Source: Burkholderia sp. SRS-W-2-2016 (GTDB lineage Bacteria; Pseudomonadota; Gammaproteobacteria; Burkholderiales; Burkholderiaceae). From it: a DNA stretch of 64,000 nt. The stretch spans positions 1 to 64,000 of the forward strand of contig NZ_MSDV01000026.1 of assembly GCF_001931485.1 (NCBI RefSeq), given 5' to 3'. The position numbers were made by a program, and so were the translations under genes. Below are positions 44,466 through 53,635 of this stretch, in pieces; the first letter of the stretch is position 1, and every line of letters begins with the position of its first letter. Under the pieces are notes generated by a model. It did not search any database, had not been told where the DNA came from, and worked only from the letters and a program-made list of their open reading frames with translations.

Positions 44466-45536
44466 TCAAGCCGTGCCGGCGGGCTCGAAGCGCGTGGCCA
44501 GCGAAGCGGTCAGCGTCGCGAGCGCCTCCAGCGCCCATGCGCGAGTCGCGGACGGCGCGCGCGCGACGCTCCAGTACATGCACAGCATGCCGACAGGGCG
44601 CGGTTGCCCGGCGCCGACCGTGGTGAACTGCATCGCCCGCACCCCTTCCTTGCGCAACGCGCCGCTCAGCGCGTCCGGCAGGCTCGTTTTCGCGATGTCG
44701 CCGACGAAGCGGCTTTTCGCGCCGCCGGGCGTCGCGCCCAGTTGCTTCGCCAGCTGTGCATTGAACGCGGGCGACAACGCGATGCGCGGATTGATCTCCC
44801 GCGCGCCGGCGAGCCGTTGCCACGGCGCCGGCAATTGCACGCTGGCAAACGGCGCATTGGAGAGCCGGCAGGCTGACTTCAGCACGGCCCGCACGAAGTC
44901 GCGCTCCTGCCGGATCGCGCTCAGTTCGAGGCAAATGCCGATCAGCTGATGCAGGCTGGCGATCCGCTCTTCGATGCTGGCGCGCGCTTCGAGCGCCAAC
45001 GCGTTGGTCCTCGTGCGCTGGATCAGCACGCTCACCAGATACGCGGCGATGTCGGCGACGCCGGTCTGCTCGACGGAAAATTCGCCGGGCGCGTCGCGCG
45101 CCAGCAGCAGCGAGCCCACCGGCCGCGTGCCGCCGACGAACACCGGCGTCGAGCAGCACGCCTGAATATCCGACGCGACGCACACGTCGCGCCAGCGGGC
45201 GGCCCAGCGCCGGTCGCCCGCCACGTCGCTGCAGATGGTGCGCTCGCCCCGGTGGATCGTGCGGCCGCAGGTGCCGAACCACGAGTCGTCGATCGGCGCG
45301 CCGGGCAGCTTGTCGCGCAGCAACGGCGGCACCTGCTTGCCCTGGATGCGTTCGACCCGGCTCCTCGACTCGTCCGCCAGCACGAACCACGCGCGCAAAC
45401 CGTTGCCGAGTTCGGCGACGCAATCGGCAATCGCGTCCAGACACTCGTCGTACGGCAGGCCTCTCGCGATCATCTCGAGTATCAGCAAACGATACTGACT
45501 CAGCCGGTCGGTCAAAGCAGGACTTGCCGTGCGCAT
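44466..45536 (-). CDS. tandem GAF domain protein
   Basis: 356 residues from the ATG at 45536. The first GAF domain (about 20-175) contains APIDDSWFGTCGRTIHRGERTI and DIQACCSTPVFVGGTRPVGSLLL, as in the sensor part of GGDEF/EAL proteins. A second GAF-like region follows (about 195-350; NAPFASVQLPAP, VRAMQFTTVGAG). No output domain is seen at the C-terminus, so it may act through a partner or have lost its effector. No membrane segment. The long upstream extension of the frame has no ribosome site and unlike codon use, and was left out. Confidence 0.8.
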   Translation of the reverse strand: MRTASPALTDRLSQYRLLILEMIARGLPYDECLDAIADCVAELGNGLRAWFVLADESRSRVERIQGKQVPPLLRDKLPGAPIDDSWFGTCGRTIHRGERTICSDVAGDRRWAARWRDVCVASDIQACCSTPVFVGGTRPVGSLLLARDAPGEFSVEQTGVADIAAYLVSVLIQRTRTNALALEARASIEERIASLHQLIGICLELSAIRQERDFVRAVLKSACRLSNAPFASVQLPAPWQRLAGAREINPRIALSPAFNAQLAKQLGATPGGAKSRFVGDIAKTSLPDALSGALRKEGVRAMQFTTVGAGQPRPVGMLCMYWSVARAPSATRAWALEALATLTASLATRFEPAGTA

Positions 45537-45726
45537 GTTCGCTCTTGCCCCCTTGGACGAATGAAGGGCCGTGACGGTAATCGGTTGAAGACTCGCTTGG
45601 GTGGGCATTCGTATCGGTAATTGTGATCGGCGCAATAAAGTTTTACGCCGAATGAATGTTTTCCGCAGACAAGAATCCGTCATTCGTCGCCAGATGTCTG
45701 TTGCGGTCAACCCCAACGCATTCGTG

Positions 45727-45945
45727 TTACGGCAAGCCGTCTTTCCCGGGTGGAAACACCTGCCATGAACCGTCGTCGTGACGGAAGAAAAACAGCCCGA
45801 CGAGGCCGTCCGCGCGCTGCGCCTCGATGTGGATGCAACGCCTGCAGTTCGCACCGGAGCGGCCGACGCGGGTGAGCCGCACCGGGGTCGCCGAGGTCAG
45901 CCATTTATCGACCAGCGACTGCAGGGTCCTCTTTGCCGTATTCAT
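45727..45945 (-). CDS. small conserved-type hypothetical protein with CxxC
   Basis: 72 residues (MNTAKRTLQSLVDKWL...), with AAGGAG six bases before the ATG. It contains GANCRRCIHIEAQRADG, a single CxxC pair that could bind metal or form a disulfide, and FFFRHDDGSWQVFPP. No signal peptide. Function unknown. It is 150 bases from the phasin gene and 190 from the GAF gene on the same strand, without clear operon linkage. Confidence 0.7.
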   Translation of the reverse strand: MNTAKRTLQSLVDKWLTSATPVRLTRVGRSGANCRRCIHIEAQRADGLVGLFFFRHDDGSWQVFPPGKDGLP

Positions 45946-46050
45946 CCACTGCTCCTTCGGGCTGCCTGACAGCTCCGCGTTGGACAGGTGGCACTGTCGT
46001 CGAGGTACCGGTAACGGCCGGCAAGCGGGCCCGCCGCGTAACCGTCGACG

Positions 46051-46077
46051 GCCACCGCCGGGCCGGCCGGCGGTGGC
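46051..46077 (-). terminator. hairpin after phasin gene
   Basis: An 11-base perfect stem, GCCACCGCCGG (46051-46061) and CCGGCGGTGGC (46067-46077), with a five-base loop, 18 bases after the phasin stop. Lacks a T-run but is one of the most stable stems in the window. Confidence 0.6.
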
Positions 46078-46095
46078 GCGTGCACGACTGCGTGC

Positions 46096-46494
46096 TTACT
46101 TCCCGGCGGTTTCGGCGGGCGCCGCCTGTTTCGCCAGATTGTCGAAATAGCCTTGCGCCTCGCTGCGATACGCGCTCACCCGCGCTTGCGCGAGCGCCAG
46201 AAAATCCGCGCGCGTGCCGGCCACGATTTCGTGAACTTCGCGCCAATAGGATCGGGCTTGTTCCAGTGCGGGTTGCGAGCGGCCCGCCTGCTGCGCAAAG
46301 AACGTCTGCGGCGCGTTGGCGGCGAACGCGTCGCGCGCGCGTTGCTGCTGGTCCGCGAGCGCGGCCTGGACGGTTTGCAGGTTCAGCGCGGCCAGCTTTT
46401 CGAACGCGCCGGCCGTTTTGTTCAGGATCTCGAACGTCGTGTCGACGCCCGCTTTCTGCGCGGCGACGAAATGTTGCGGGGTAGTACTGATCAT
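46096..46494 (-). CDS. phasin family protein (PHB granule-associated)
   Basis: 132 residues with the phasin architecture of continuous amphipathic helix: TFEILNKTAGAFEKLAALNLQTVQ, then LADQQQRARDAFAAN and a C-terminal Ala-rich tail. Phasins coat polyhydroxybutyrate granules and control their size. The ATG at 46494 is preceded by GGAG at a six-base distance; an ATG four codons upstream supplies that GGAG itself. The acetoacetyl-CoA reductase gene at 51050 belongs to the same pathway. Expected to be highly expressed and PhaR-repressed, but no clear PhaR box was identified. Confidence 0.9.
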   Translation of the reverse strand: MISTTPQHFVAAQKAGVDTTFEILNKTAGAFEKLAALNLQTVQAALADQQQRARDAFAANAPQTFFAQQAGRSQPALEQARSYWREVHEIVAGTRADFLALAQARVSAYRSEAQGYFDNLAKQAAPAETAGK

Positions 46495-46928
46495 CGATAA
46501 CTCCATCGTAGGGCGGGAACTGCGGGCCGGGCCGGTGCGCGGCAATGCGGGACACGCGCCGCGCACCGCATCCGGAAAATCGTTTGGTGCGATGCAGCAA
46601 ATCGATTCTAGATCGCTGCCGAAGAATGTCAACGAGATTACGGTCCGAGTTCGCTCGGGAGCGCACTCACGCGCGCCGAAACGCCCGTCAATAAAAGGAT
46701 TCACACAATATTTAAGTGAAAACCCGTAGTCTCAAAAATACCTATTCTTCCGACTTTTTTACAGTGGCGTGACTTTGTGCGACGCGCAATATTTACCCGC
46801 CTTCCGCGCAATTGCGCGCATCGATTCACACCGGTGTCATCACCGCCCCGTAATGTCTCGCGACCGTCACGCGGCGCCGCCCACCAGCCGGCGACGAGCG
46901 ACAAAAAGCAAGCTGAGAGATCCGAGGC
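46495..46928. other. intergenic region with AT-rich segment
   Basis: 434 bases between the divergent phasin and HTH genes. A segment from about 46690 to 46800 is strikingly AT-rich for this DNA and probably holds promoters in both directions. No ORF with a ribosome site or notable repeat is seen. Confidence 0.4.
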
Positions 46929-47228
46929 ATGAACCCGCATTTGCAGACTATTGGCCATCTCGAACGTAGCGTCGACGATGACCGCCTCCGGCGCGCACTG
47001 GCCGCGCGCCTCGACCGGGCCTTCAAACGGGCCCGCATCAGCTCGGCGCACGCCGCGAAATGGTTGGGCGTGAACGAGTACGACGTGCAGTACTGGCGCC
47101 ACGGCATCACGGTGCCGCCGCTGAACGCGTGCACCCGTCTCGCCGCCGCGTTCGGCCTCGACATCCACTGGCTCTGCACCGGCAACACACCCGCCGCCGC
47201 GCGAGACTACGCGCACGCCGCCGGTTAG
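46929..47228 (+). CDS. small helix-turn-helix DNA-binding protein
   Basis: 99 residues with a single Cro/C1-like helix-turn-helix: SSAHAAKWLGVNEYDVQYWRHG (second helix through recognition helix), then PPLNACTRLAAAFGLDIHWLCTG, typical of phage-repressor-like regulators that end with a HWLLTG-type motif. No dimerisation or effector domain, so a small constitutive or chaperoned regulator. It precedes the redox module at 47382 by 153 bases on the same strand and might regulate it. GAGAGATCCGAGG precedes the ATG. Confidence 0.82.
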   Translation: MNPHLQTIGHLERSVDDDRLRRALAARLDRAFKRARISSAHAAKWLGVNEYDVQYWRHGITVPPLNACTRLAAAFGLDIHWLCTGNTPAAARDYAHAAG

Positions 47229-47381
47229 ACGGAGCGCCGCTCGGCGCGCGCATGCATCCCGCATCGGGCCTCGCGCTCGCCCTCTCGCGAGCCCGCTTCT
47301 GCGCGTTTTCCTGTGCTATGTTTCATAGCGTTTTTCGCGGCCTCGCCATGGTGGCGATAGCGCCTCGCAAGGAGACCTCGG

Positions 47382-48020
47382 ATGGTTCGCCTGAGCATCG
47401 ATGGGCGCGAACTCGAAGCGCCGGATAACTGCTCGATCCTGCAAGCGTTTCAGCATGCCGGCCAGACGCTGGTCGAAGGCGTCGGCTGCATGGGCCAGGG
47501 GGTATGCGGCTCGTGCCGCGTGATGGTCCGGCGCGGCGGCGAGCAGGAAGTCAAAACGCTGCTCGCGTGCGAGACGCTGATCGAGGACGGCATGCAGGTC
47601 GCGTTCATCGATTACTTCAGCAGCCAGACGCGCCACACCTATCGGATGGAAGAACTCGGCGATAGCTGGCACGCGCTGCGCACCCTCTCCGACATCTTTC
47701 CCGAAGCCGCCCATTGCCGTCACTGCAGCGGCTGCGATCGCGCGTGCCCGAAAAGCCTGGAAGTTCAGCAAGGCGTGAATCTCGCGGTGGCCGGCAAGCT
47801 CGCCGAAGCGGGCCGCGTATTCGACGAATGCGTGATGTGCAACCTGTGCTCGCTCGCCTGCCCCGAACATATCCGGCCCAATCATCTCGGCCTGTTCGTC
47901 AGACGGATGAGCGCATCGCAATCGTTGCGGCCGGCCAATCTGATCCGCCGGCTACAGCAGATCGACAGCGGCGAGATGACGATCGATTTCGACGCGCCGG
48001 GCGCGCGGCCGCCGCGCTGA
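47382..48020 (+). CDS. SdhB/FrdB-like iron-sulfur subunit
   Basis: 212 residues. An N-terminal 2Fe-2S ferredoxin domain has cysteines in GCMGQGVCGSCRVMV and LLACETL. A C-terminal dicluster ferredoxin domain has CRHCSGCDRACP and CVMCNLCSLACP, enough for two further clusters. It would pass electrons between the flavoprotein at 48038 and the NuoF-like subunit at 49684. There is no membrane anchor gene. AAGGAGACCTCGG precedes the ATG. It is smaller than typical SdhB (about 235 residues). Confidence 0.9.
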   Translation: MVRLSIDGRELEAPDNCSILQAFQHAGQTLVEGVGCMGQGVCGSCRVMVRRGGEQEVKTLLACETLIEDGMQVAFIDYFSSQTRHTYRMEELGDSWHALRTLSDIFPEAAHCRHCSGCDRACPKSLEVQQGVNLAVAGKLAEAGRVFDECVMCNLCSLACPEHIRPNHLGLFVRRMSASQSLRPANLIRRLQQIDSGEMTIDFDAPGARPPR

Positions 48021-48037
48021 CGGAGACCCGCACGATC

Positions 48038-49687
48038 ATGACCGTTGGCATTCCCTACGAAATCGCGCGCCGGCGCTATCAGCCGGGCACCTCGCCCGCG
48101 CTGCGCAGCGACGACGCTCCCATCGCTGCACTGCTGAAGGCGTATCACCCCGATCACGGCGCGAATGCGCGCGTCCCGCTACAGGTCGGCGTGAACCGCG
48201 GCGACCCGTGCCAGCCCGATCTCGCGCGTCATCTGCAGGCGAACGCGCTGATCGACGACGTCGACCTCGCCGGCGCGCAACTCGTCAGCACCGATGTGCT
48301 GATCATCGGCGGCGGCGGAGCCGGCTGCGCGGCCGCATTGACCGCTGCGCAACAAGGCGCGCGGGTGATCGTCGCCGGCAAGCTGCGGCTCGGCGACAGC
48401 AACACGGTGATGGCCGAAGGCGGGATCCAGGCGGCGATCGGCGACGACGACAGTCCGCAGCTGCATTTCGAAGACACGCTGCGCGCCGGCCATTTTTGCG
48501 GCGACCCCGAACTCGTCGCGCAGATGGTGATGGACGGCCCCGACGTGATTCGCTGGCTGATCCAGCTCGGCATGGCGTTCGACCTCGAAGACGAACGGCC
48601 GGCCGGCGGCAACCTGCTGCGCAAGAAACCGGGCGGCGCATCGGCCGCGCGCATCCTGTCGTATCGCGATTACACCGGCCTGGAGATGATGCGGGTGCTG
48701 CGCGAGGCGGTGTATCTGGAACCGGGCATCGACGTCTGGAACCGCTGCCCCGCCGTCGAACTGCTGTCGGACGAGCGCGGCGGCTGCGCGGGCGCGGTGA
48801 TCTACAACCTCGAATGGCGCACCTTCGTGCTGGTCCGCGCGCGCTCGGTGATCCTCGCGACCGGCGGCGCCGGCCGCCTGCATCTGAACGCGTTCCCGAC
48901 CTCGAACCACTACGGCGCGACCGCCGACGGCCTCGTGCTCGCGTACCGGCTCGGCGCGCGGCTGCGCGAACTCGATTCGTTCCAGTACCACCCGACCGGC
49001 ATCGCGTGGCCGCCCCGGCTCGCGGGCGGGCTGATCTCCGAAGCGGCGCGCTCCGCCGGCGCGACGCTGATCAATGGCGAAGGCGAACGCTTCGTCGATG
49101 AACTGCAGCCGCGCGACGTGGTTGCGTCGGCGATCCTGCGCGAATGCGCGCAAGGCCGCGGGATCGTGCGCGACGGCCAGGCCGGCGTGTTTCTCGATAC
49201 GCCGACGCTCGAACTGGCGAACCCCGGCATTCTCGCGCAACGCCTCGTCACGTTGCGGCACCTCGCGCACAAGTGCGGGATCGATCCGGCGCGCGAGCCG
49301 TTTCTGGTTTATCCGACGCTGCATTATCAGAACGGCGGCGTCGCGATCGATACGCACGGCGCGACCAACGTGCCCGGCCTCTATTGCGCAGGTGAACTAA
49401 CCGGTGGGATTCACGGCCGCAACCGGCTGATGGGCAACGCGCTGCTCGACATCCTCAGCATGGGACGACGCGCCGGGCGCAGCGCGGCAGAAGCAAAGGG
49501 CCGCGTGATGGCGAGCCGCGCGAGCATCGGCCACGTGCATGCGTGGCAGCGCGAACTGACGCTGGCGGGGCTGTCGCCGGATTTCAAGGCGCCGCAACTC
49601 TTTCCCGACTACGCGCACTTCGATCTGCGAGCCGCTGCCGGCCTGCATCCGGACGCGCCGCCGCAAGCGGCCGGCGACACACGATGA
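48038..49687 (+). CDS. SdhA/FrdA-like FAD-binding flavoprotein
   Basis: 549 residues. FAD-binding motif VLIIGGGGAGCAAALTAA, then GDSNTVMAEGGIQAA: Asn occupies the place of the His that binds FAD covalently in SdhA, so FAD is probably noncovalent. Fumarate-reductase-type active-site parts are present: YHPTGIA, LISEAARSAGATLINGEGER with the proton-donor Arg, LHYQNGGVAIDT (His) and GIHGRNRLMGNALLDIL (Arg). Start 48038 is 17 bases after the iron-sulfur gene; the last four bases overlap the NuoF-like gene. A soluble fumarate or related enoate reductase is the best guess. About 85 N-terminal residues precede the Rossmann motif, longer than usual. Confidence 0.9.
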   Translation: MTVGIPYEIARRRYQPGTSPALRSDDAPIAALLKAYHPDHGANARVPLQVGVNRGDPCQPDLARHLQANALIDDVDLAGAQLVSTDVLIIGGGGAGCAAALTAAQQGARVIVAGKLRLGDSNTVMAEGGIQAAIGDDDSPQLHFEDTLRAGHFCGDPELVAQMVMDGPDVIRWLIQLGMAFDLEDERPAGGNLLRKKPGGASAARILSYRDYTGLEMMRVLREAVYLEPGIDVWNRCPAVELLSDERGGCAGAVIYNLEWRTFVLVRARSVILATGGAGRLHLNAFPTSNHYGATADGLVLAYRLGARLRELDSFQYHPTGIAWPPRLAGGLISEAARSAGATLINGEGERFVDELQPRDVVASAILRECAQGRGIVRDGQAGVFLDTPTLELANPGILAQRLVTLRHLAHKCGIDPAREPFLVYPTLHYQNGGVAIDTHGATNVPGLYCAGELTGGIHGRNRLMGNALLDILSMGRRAGRSAAEAKGRVMASRASIGHVHAWQRELTLAGLSPDFKAPQLFPDYAHFDLRAAAGLHPDAPPQAAGDTR

Positions 49688-50952
49688 GGCAAGCCACGGA
49701 GCCAGCGCCAATGGACAAGCTCAATCAGGTTCTGTTGCGGAACGAGATCCGCGTCGGCGCCGACCTCGACGCGTGGCTCGCGCGCGGCGGCGGCGAGGGG
49801 CTGAGCCGCGCGCTCGATGACCCGGCGGCGGTGCTGGCGGAAATTGCCGCCGCCGACTTGCGCGGAATGGGCGGCGCGGGCTTCCCCACGCATCGCAAAT
49901 GGGTGCCGGTGGCGGCCGCGCCCGCCGGTGACAAGTACATCATCTGCAACGGCAACGAGGACGAACCGGGCACCTTCAAGGATCGCTTTCTGCTCGAACA
50001 TACGCCGCACCAGGTGATCGAGGGCGCGCTGATCGCCGCCGTCGCGACCGGTGCCAATCACGTCGTGCTGTATGTGAACCCGCATCAGCAGCAAGCGCTC
50101 GCGGTGACCCGCGAGGCCGTGCGGCAGTGGCAAGCGCATCCGCTCTTCGCGGCGCTCGGGCAGTCTGTCGGCACGCCGCTGTCGCTGCGCGTCGTGCCCA
50201 GCTCCGGCTTGTATATCGGCGGCGAGGAAACCGCGGTGATCGCCAGCGTCGAAGGGGGCTTTCCGTTCCCGCGCCGCAAACCGCCGTTCCCCGCCGAACA
50301 GGGCGTGCATGGCGCGCCGACCGTCGTCAACAACACCGAGACCCTCGCGCACGTGCCGGGCATTCTGCGTCACGGCGCGCAGTGGTATCGCGAACTCGGC
50401 GCGGGCGACGCGGCCGGAACCAAGCTCTACTCGCTATCGGGCGATGTACTGCGGCCCGGTCTGTACGAACTGCCGATGGGCACCCGCCTCGCAACGCTCG
50501 TATTCGAGCATGGCGGCGGCATGTTGCAGGGCAAGCAGTTCAAGGCGGTGTTTACCGGCGGGCCGTCCAATACGCTGCTGACGAGGCGCGATCTCGACGT
50601 GGCGCTCGACTTCGATTCGGTGCGGCAACGCCACTCCCGTTTGGGCACCGGCGCGATGATCGTCGTGTCGGAAGGCACCAGCATCGTCCGCAAGGTCGCC
50701 GAGTATGTGAGCTTCTTCGCGCAGGGCTCGTGCGGGCAATGTCCGCCATGCAAGGGCGGGACCTTCCAGATGATGCGGCTGCTCAATCGCCTCGACACCG
50801 GCCGCGGCGTGCGCGCCGACCTGGAGGCGCTGGAGAACCTGTGCCGGATTCTGCCGGGCAGCGGGCGCTGCGGTCTGATCGACGGCGCGGTGACGGTGGT
50901 CGAAAGTTCGATCGCGCAGTTTCGCGACGAATACGAAACGCTGCTGGCGTAG
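49684..50952 (+). CDS. NuoF-like NADH-binding flavoprotein
   Basis: 422 residues from the ATG at 49684, which overlaps the previous stop (ATGA); an ATG at 49711 with GGAG upstream is an alternative. Seen: the FMN/NADH site RGMGGAGFPTHRKW and NGNEDEPGTFKDR, IGGEETAVIASVEGG, and the 4Fe-4S site GSCGQCPPCKGG with a further Cys later (RCGLIDGA). It lacks the N-terminal thioredoxin-like 2Fe-2S domain of NuoE fusions. NADH oxidation here would feed electrons to the SdhB-like and SdhA-like partners. None of the other complex I genes is nearby. Confidence 0.9.
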   Translation: MRQATEPAPMDKLNQVLLRNEIRVGADLDAWLARGGGEGLSRALDDPAAVLAEIAAADLRGMGGAGFPTHRKWVPVAAAPAGDKYIICNGNEDEPGTFKDRFLLEHTPHQVIEGALIAAVATGANHVVLYVNPHQQQALAVTREAVRQWQAHPLFAALGQSVGTPLSLRVVPSSGLYIGGEETAVIASVEGGFPFPRRKPPFPAEQGVHGAPTVVNNTETLAHVPGILRHGAQWYRELGAGDAAGTKLYSLSGDVLRPGLYELPMGTRLATLVFEHGGGMLQGKQFKAVFTGGPSNTLLTRRDLDVALDFDSVRQRHSRLGTGAMIVVSEGTSIVRKVAEYVSFFAQGSCGQCPPCKGGTFQMMRLLNRLDTGRGVRADLEALENLCRILPGSGRCGLIDGAVTVVESSIAQFRDEYETLLA

Positions 50953-51049
50953 ACGCGCCCGCGTTTCAGGCGCGTTCGTGCGTCGTGCCGGTCCTTGCGT
51001 CGTCACGGCAAGGACCGGCGCTCAACGCGGCGTTCTTCGTGCCAGACGG

Positions 51050-51793
51050 TCAGTGCATGTGCTGGCCGCCGTTGATCGCGATATTCGCGCCGGTCACGAA
51101 GCCGGCGTCTTCCGAGCACAGATAGGCGACCAGCGCGGCCACCTCCTCCGGTTTGCCCAGACGCCCCATCGGGATATGCGGCAGCACCTTGGTGTCGAGG
51201 ATGTCCTGCGGAATCGCGGTGACCATTTTGGTTGCGAGGTAACCCGGCGAAATCGTGTTGACGGTCACGCCTTTGCGCGCCACTTCGAGCGCCAGCGATT
51301 TGGTAAAGCCGTGCATCCCGGCCTTGGCCGCCGCGTAATTGGTCTGGCCGACCGAACCCTTCGATCCGTTGACCGACGAAATATTGACGATGCGTCCCCA
51401 GCCGCGCGCGACCATCTCTTCGCACAGCGGCTTGGTCATATTGAAGATCGAATCCAGATTGGTGCGGATCACCGCGTCCCAGTTGACCTTGTCCATCTTG
51501 CGCAGCGTCATGTCCTGGGTGATGCCGGCGTTGTTCACCAGAATATCGACCGGCCCCGCTTCCGCTCGAATACTGGCCGCGCAACGCTGGCACGAATCGT
51601 AGTCGGCCACGTCGACCGGATACGCGAGAAAGTTACGGCCCTGCGCTTCCATATTGGCCAGCCACCCGGATGCGCCCGTGTTGTTCGGCGAGTGCGTGAC
51701 CACCACCGCATAACCGGCGTCGTGCAGCTTCGTGCTGATCGCTTCGCCGAGCCCGCCCATACCGCCGGTTACCACTGCAATTCTCTTCGTCAT
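51050..51793 (-). CDS. phbB: acetoacetyl-CoA reductase
   Basis: 247-residue short-chain dehydrogenase. Cofactor motif VTGGMGGLGEAIS, NNAGITQDMTLRKMDKVNWDAVIRTN, catalytic Ser in NISSVNGSKGSVGQTN and Tyr/Lys in YAAAKAGMHGFTK. The VNGSKGSVGQTNY and HIPMGRLGKPEEVA segments match PhaB/PhbB, which makes (R)-3-hydroxybutyryl-CoA with NADPH for PHB. The ATG at 51793 (MTKRIAVV) is preferred; MASMTK at 51802 is possible. No phaA or phaC is adjacent, so it is likely an extra copy. Confidence 0.92.
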   Translation of the reverse strand: MTKRIAVVTGGMGGLGEAISTKLHDAGYAVVVTHSPNNTGASGWLANMEAQGRNFLAYPVDVADYDSCQRCAASIRAEAGPVDILVNNAGITQDMTLRKMDKVNWDAVIRTNLDSIFNMTKPLCEEMVARGWGRIVNISSVNGSKGSVGQTNYAAAKAGMHGFTKSLALEVARKGVTVNTISPGYLATKMVTAIPQDILDTKVLPHIPMGRLGKPEEVAALVAYLCSEDAGFVTGANIAINGGQHMH

Positions 51794-51958
51794 ACTTGCC
51801 ATCCGTTGGTTATGAAATCCACGAGAGTGATGAGCACCCAATTGCTTTCATTGAGATTACGATCGACCATCGCATGTCCGGATGACAGCAATGTGTCGAA
51901 GGCAAAGCAGGTCCGGCTCGAGGATTGCTTGCCTGACCGATATCAGGAGGACTACCCA

Positions 51959-52378
51959 ATGGACGATCCCTACGACCTGCAACGTTTCGTCGATGCTCAG
52001 GACCCGGTTTACGCCCAGGTCTGCGATGAGTTGCGGCAAGGCCGCAAGCGCAGTCATTGGATGTGGTTCGTGTTTCCGCAAATCCGGGGGCTCGGCGCCA
52101 GCGCGATGGCCCAGCACTACGCGCTTGCGTCGCTCGCTGAGGCCGACGCCTATCTGCGCCACCCGCTACTCGGCCCGCGGTTGCGTGAAACGACGCAACT
52201 GGTCAATCAGGTTAACGAACGTTCGATCGAGGACATCTTCGGGTATCCGGATGACCTGAAGTTTCGTTCGTCGATCACGCTGTTCGCGCACGCGACGACT
52301 GACAACGATGTGTTTGTCGAAGCGCTGCGCAAGTATTTCGGCGGCGAGGCCGATCCGCGGACCCAGGCGTTGCTCTAG
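51959..52378 (+). CDS. DUF1810 family protein
   Basis: 139 residues of the DUF1810 (calpastatin-like) family: YDLQRFVDAQDPVYAQVCDEL, RKRSHWMWFVFPQIRGLG, YALASLAEADAYL and FRSSITLFAHA. Cytosolic, about 140 residues as usual. Function unknown, although relatives have been linked to NADAR-type proteins. AGGAGG precedes the ATG at 51959. Its TAG stop is formed by the same CTAG (52375-52378) that supplies the convergent tyrB stop. Confidence 0.9.
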   Translation: MDDPYDLQRFVDAQDPVYAQVCDELRQGRKRSHWMWFVFPQIRGLGASAMAQHYALASLAEADAYLRHPLLGPRLRETTQLVNQVNERSIEDIFGYPDDLKFRSSITLFAHATTDNDVFVEALRKYFGGEADPRTQALL

Positions 52379-53592
52379 ACGTTGCTCCAGGCGCCGCGTT
52401 GTGCGACCACCTTCGCGATCGCGCCGGCGACCGCCGCGACGTTGTTGTCGTTCAACGCGGCGACGCACATGCGCCCGGAGCGGATCAGGTAGACACCGTG
52501 CGTGTCGCGCAGCGTGTCGACCTGCTGTGCGGACAGTCCGGCATAGGTGAACATCCCGCGCTGCTCGATATAGCGCGCGAGCAGCGCATCCGGCACCTTG
52601 CCGCGCAGGCATTCATGAATCTGCGCGCGCATCCGCAGGATGCGTCCACACATCGATGCCAGCTCCTCTTGCCATGCTTGCCGCAGTGCCGGTGTGCCCA
52701 GCACACGCGCGACGATCTTCGCGCCGTGCGTCGGCGGATTGCTGTAGTTCGCGCGCACCGCGCTCGTCAATTGACCCAGCACGCGCACGGCAATCTCGGG
52801 CGACTCGCAGATCACCGACAGTCCGCCGCAGCGCTCGCCATACAGCGAAAAGTTCTTTGAAAACGAATTGGCCACCAACGCGGGCATGTTCCGGCGCGCG
52901 AGTTCGCGAAGCGCAAACGCGTCCGCTTCGATGCCCGCGCCGAAGCCCTGATACGCGATATCGATGAACGGCAGCAGCTCGCGCCGCTTCATCACGTCGA
53001 TCAGCTGCACCCATTGCGCGTCGTTCAGATCGACGCCGGTCGGGTTGTGACAGCACGCGTGCAGCAGCACGACGCTGCGGGCCGGCAGCGCGTCGATCGC
53101 CGCGAGCATCGCCGGAAATTGCAGGCCGCCGCTCGCTTCGTCGTAGTACGGATACGCGCCGACCTCGAAGCCCGCACGCTCGAAAATAAAGCGGTGGTTT
53201 TCCCACGTCGGATCGCTGACCCACACTTTCGAGCCCGGAAAATAGCGCTTGATAAAATCCGCGCCGACCTTCAGAGCGCCCGAGCCGCCCAGCGTCTGCA
53301 CCGTCGCGATGCGCCCTTCGCTGCGTGCTTGCGAGTCGTCACCGAACAGCAGCGCTTGCACCGCGTTGCGGTACTGCGCGAAGCCGGCCATCGGCAGATA
53401 CGGTTTCGGCCCGGGTTCCGCAAACAGTTGCGCTTCGGCTTCGCGCACCGCCTGCATCACCGGCAGGCGGCCCTGGTCGTCGTAGTAAATGCCGATGCTC
53501 AGATTGACTTTATTGTCGCGCGGGTCTTTCGCGAAGTTCTCGTTCAACGTGAGGATCGGGTCGCCCGGATAGGCATCGATGTGTTCGAACAT
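52375..53592 (-). CDS. tyrB: aromatic/aspartate aminotransferase
   Basis: 405 residues of subgroup Ia aminotransferases. YLPMAGFAQYRNAVQALLFG, the PLP contacts in LLHACCHNPTGVDLN, the Asp in DIAYQGFG, the Schiff-base Lys in SFSKNFSLYGERCG, and the C-terminal YLIRSGRMCVAALN with the substrate-carboxylate Arg are all present. It transaminates Tyr, Phe, Asp and similar amino acids with 2-oxoglutarate. The aromatic permease gene is 43 bases upstream on the same strand, so uptake and first catabolic step are co-expressed, probably under the Lrp-type gene at 55408. Confidence 0.93.
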   Translation of the reverse strand: MFEHIDAYPGDPILTLNENFAKDPRDNKVNLSIGIYYDDQGRLPVMQAVREAEAQLFAEPGPKPYLPMAGFAQYRNAVQALLFGDDSQARSEGRIATVQTLGGSGALKVGADFIKRYFPGSKVWVSDPTWENHRFIFERAGFEVGAYPYYDEASGGLQFPAMLAAIDALPARSVVLLHACCHNPTGVDLNDAQWVQLIDVMKRRELLPFIDIAYQGFGAGIEADAFALRELARRNMPALVANSFSKNFSLYGERCGGLSVICESPEIAVRVLGQLTSAVRANYSNPPTHGAKIVARVLGTPALRQAWQEELASMCGRILRMRAQIHECLRGKVPDALLARYIEQRGMFTYAGLSAQQVDTLRDTHGVYLIRSGRMCVAALNDNNVAAVAGAIAKVVAQRGAWSNV

Positions 53593-53635
53593 GCTGGTTC
53601 CTGGATTGGGCTAGAAGATTGGACACACGCGGCGC

